From NCBI GenBank assembly GCA_011390635.1, contig JAABSA010000017.1, positions 299 to 64,298 on the forward strand: a stretch of 64,000 nt of DNA, read 5' to 3'. Below are positions 62,283-64,000 of the stretch, in pieces; the first letter of the stretch is position 1; each line of letters begins with the position of its first letter. This stretch comes from Desulfotignum sp. Its GTDB lineage: Bacteria > Desulfobacterota > Desulfobacteria > Desulfobacterales > Desulfobacteraceae. The notes under the pieces were generated by a model, which saw only the letters and a program-made list of their open reading frames with translations, was not told the DNA's origin and searched no databases. Position numbers and translations under genes: made by a program.

Positions 62283-62539
62283 TATTTAACCCCCAGTGCT
62301 TCTTTGATTTCTTTTTCTTTGTAACCTACAATGACAATATCATTGATTTTGATGGTGGGAAAAGAACACCTGGGGTTCAATGCCTTGATATCTTCGATAA
62401 TGGCTTTTCTTTCTTCGCCTTCCAGGTCGTCCACTTCCACGTAATTATATTCCACATTGCAGTCGTTCAGCAGTTTTTTGGTTGATTTGCAATGGCTGCA
62501 CGTGCTTAAAGCATACAGAGTGGGTTTTTCGGTGGTCAT
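62282..62539 (-). CDS. Glutaredoxin-family protein
   Basis: About 85 residues from ATG 62539 (AAAGGAGC upstream). Active site STCSHCKST (CxxC), then VEVDDLEGEERKAIIEDI and the cis-Pro region CSFPTIKINDIVIVGY. The insert EGEERKAIIEDIKALNP resembles the anaerobe NrdH/Grx group that is found beside FTR-like proteins. It likely receives electrons from the FTR-domain protein encoded next to it. Confidence 0.9.
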   Translation of the reverse strand: MTTEKPTLYALSTCSHCKSTKKLLNDCNVEYNYVEVDDLEGEERKAIIEDIKALNPRCSFPTIKINDIVIVGYKEKEIKEALGVK

Positions 62540-62943
62540 TGGCTGCTCCTTTAATGAAGTCATCATTTACTTCTTTTTATGAATCAGAACCGGGTATGGT
62601 CGGTGAATAAACCGGCCCTGAATTTTGTTCTGCCTGTATTTTGCATTTTTTATGCCGGTTTGGCAAGTGGCAATTCCGATTTCAGTTATTTGATATCAGA
62701 CAGCCGCAACAGCCAGCCTGCCCTGCAATCTGTTTCTGGCTTGATTTTTGCTTTTAAATGTCACATGGTAATGATACAACCTGTATATGCACCGCATAAA
62801 GACACACAAGTGTATCATGCTGAAACGTATCAGCGGTACAGGTTTACCGGCGATACGGCAATTGTGGACCAGGACCAGGCCGGACAGAGTGCCGGCGAAA
62901 GACTGTCTGATCATAACCACACAACAAATATGAAGGAGGATAC
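62540..62943. other. Divergent intergenic region before flavodoxin
   Basis: No supported gene. An inverted repeat ATGATACA (62771-62778) and TGTATCAT (62811-62818) with centres 40 bases apart could bind a regulator. The promoters of the minus-strand glutaredoxin and plus-strand flavodoxin genes should lie here. Confidence 0.35.
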
Positions 62944-63384
62944 ATGGGAACGGTATTGATTGTTTATGCAACCCGGTCTGAAGAGACCAAAGCCATTGCT
63001 GACATCATCGGCGAAGGCATCCGGATAGCCGGTCATAATGCAGAAGTCAAACGGGTCAGCGAGATCAAGAAAGAAGAAGATCTCAAAGGCTATGATGCTT
63101 ATATCTTCGGCTCTTCCACCTATCACGGTGAAATGATCACCGCCATGAAACAGATGTTGTTTCTGGCGGAACGGGCAGAACTGTCCGGAAAGCCCGGGGG
63201 GGCGTTCGGGTCCTACGGCTGGAGCGGCGAGGCCGCAGGCAGGATCTTTGATACCATGACCCATATTTTCAAGATGAACATGGTGTCTGACGGCCCGCTT
63301 ATGCTCAAGGCAGCCTGGGTGGGGGGCGGTATAAAAGCAGCCCAGGAATACGGGAAAAGTGTTGCCGCCATGATAGTAGGATAA
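62944..63384 (+). CDS. Flavodoxin-family protein
   Basis: 146 residues, AAGGAGG upstream. The FMN phosphate loop is VLIVYATRSEETKAIA, a variant of T-x-T-GNT; the second loop is YIFGSSTYHGEM and the third FGSYGWSGEA, matching flavodoxin domains of the FprA/flavodiiron type more than classic flavodoxin. It should carry FMN and act as a one- or two-electron carrier. It is 19 bases upstream of the thioredoxin gene. Confidence 0.9.
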   Translation: MGTVLIVYATRSEETKAIADIIGEGIRIAGHNAEVKRVSEIKKEEDLKGYDAYIFGSSTYHGEMITAMKQMLFLAERAELSGKPGGAFGSYGWSGEAAGRIFDTMTHIFKMNMVSDGPLMLKAAWVGGGIKAAQEYGKSVAAMIVG

Positions 63385-63403
63385 TTCATGTAAAGGAGAG
63401 ACC

Positions 63404-63850
63404 ATGAAAACCCAGACAGTTGTTGTTGCCTGCACCGGCTGCAATACAAAAAACCGGGTGCCGTTGGCACGCATGAAAGACCACCCTAAATGCGGCAGAT
63501 GCGGCAATTTGCTTTCCATGGAAAAGCTTGGAAAGCCTGTGATTGTGTCTGATGCTACTTTTCAACACGAAGTCATGGCTTCGGGACTGCCGGTTCTGGT
63601 GGACTGCTGGGCGCCCTGGTGCGGCCCCTGCCGGGCGGTAGGGCCAATCATGGATACCCTGGCACAAAAATACCAGGGCCGGTTAAAGGTGGCCAAGCTG
63701 AATTTGGATGAAAACCCGGCAACCGGATCACGGTTTGCCATCTCTTCTGTTCCCACCATGCTGCTGGTGAAAAACGGAAAAATTGTTGACACCCTGGTGG
63801 GGGCGTTGCCAAAAGAACAGATAGAAACCGCCCTTGTAAAAATTCTGTGA
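63404..63850 (+). CDS. trxC: Thioredoxin with N-terminal zinc ribbon (thioredoxin 2 type)
   Basis: 148 residues, AAAGGAGAGACC upstream. An N-terminal zinc ribbon (CTGCNTKNRVP, then HPKCGRCGN) precedes a thioredoxin fold with active site DCWAPWCGPCRAVGP and cis-Pro loop ISSVPTMLLVKNG. This is the TrxC layout, often linked to oxidative stress. Together with flavodoxin, glutaredoxin, FTR-like protein and ferritin-like genes it forms a redox-protein neighbourhood. Confidence 0.92.
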   Translation: MKTQTVVVACTGCNTKNRVPLARMKDHPKCGRCGNLLSMEKLGKPVIVSDATFQHEVMASGLPVLVDCWAPWCGPCRAVGPIMDTLAQKYQGRLKVAKLNLDENPATGSRFAISSVPTMLLVKNGKIVDTLVGALPKEQIETALVKIL

Positions 63851-64000
63851 GAACAAAATCGCTCCTGGCGGTGTCCTGCGCCAGGTCCGAGACCCGGTGG
63901 GCCTTTTGCCATTATGATAGATGGAACAATGCTGTATGCAATTGTCCCGGGTGCGGCGCTGCATGGATTGGGGCATTGGGTGATACGAGGGTAACCCGGA
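63851..64000. other. Right-edge region
   Basis: CCTGGCG and CGCCAGG form a 7-bp hairpin near 63866-63887 without a T-tract. A short plus-strand frame from ATG 63914 closes at a TAA near 63990, so no gene entering the right edge can be supported. Confidence 0.3.

Noticed and set aside
62579-62959. 126-codon plus-strand ORF upstream of flavodoxin
   Set aside because: Composition is unlike protein, it overlaps the flavodoxin ribosome site and start, and no domain is visible.

Overview
This 64 kb window looks like chromosome of a strictly anaerobic Desulfobacterota bacterium, most like Desulfobacteraceae sulfate reducers (inference from gene content: NADP-isocitrate dehydrogenase, citrate synthase and malate dehydrogenases, MttB-family methyltransferases, ADP-forming acyl-CoA synthetase, rubredoxin and ferredoxin-thioredoxin-reductase proteins, a probable selenoprotein, many PAS/sensor and STAS/anti-sigma proteins). 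No rRNA, tRNA, CRISPR array or intact insertion sequence was seen.

Region 1 (1-12.3 kb) is accessory and partly decayed: a frameshifted SEC-C protein, a broken YwbE-like gene, an HExxH protein of foreign look, a truncated aldo/keto reductase, a DsrE-like gene whose in-frame TGA followed by a perfect hairpin suggests selenocysteine, a minus-strand five-gene operon of unknown function (monoheme cytochrome, Tat-exported metallo-beta-lactamase-fold protein, 10-TM protein with a fivefold internal motif, two unknowns), a hybrid sensor kinase and a HicAB pair. A dispersed repeat with core GGATACC/AGATACC lies between these units and was not seen elsewhere.

Region 2 (12.3-24.1 kb, minus strand) is a coherent peptide and D-amino-acid catabolic cluster: D-aminopeptidase, complete Dpp/Opp ABC transporter, YtcJ-like amidohydrolase, DgcN-like and DgcA-like proteins and an M20 deacylase. 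Region 3 (24.4-33.7 kb) holds an EamA exporter, a zinc-ribbon protein, RNase HI, two MttB-family methyltransferases followed by threonine dehydrogenase and 2-amino-3-ketobutyrate CoA ligase, a coiled-coil protein and an RsbW-type kinase.

Region 4 (33.9-41.5 kb) contains an Mla lipid transport operon (F-E-D-STAS-C) and a pstC-pstA-pstS phosphate uptake locus with a four-repeat Pho-box-like site but no adjacent pstB or phoU, then a DksA-type protein. Region 5 (41.5-52.1 kb) is envelope and membrane related: UbiB kinase, VTT protein, LpxR-type deacylase, a PEBP/GT4/PRC-barrel/(alpha/alpha)6 hydrolase operon, an SLC13/ArsB-like permease coupled to a RelE-like toxin. Region 6 (52.1-64 kb) is central and redox metabolism: tandem malate dehydrogenases, TIGR01777 SDR, ferritin-like protein, split ADP-forming acyl-CoA synthetase with exonuclease III, isocitrate dehydrogenase, membrane rubredoxin, citrate synthase, FTR-like protein, glutaredoxin, flavodoxin and thioredoxin.
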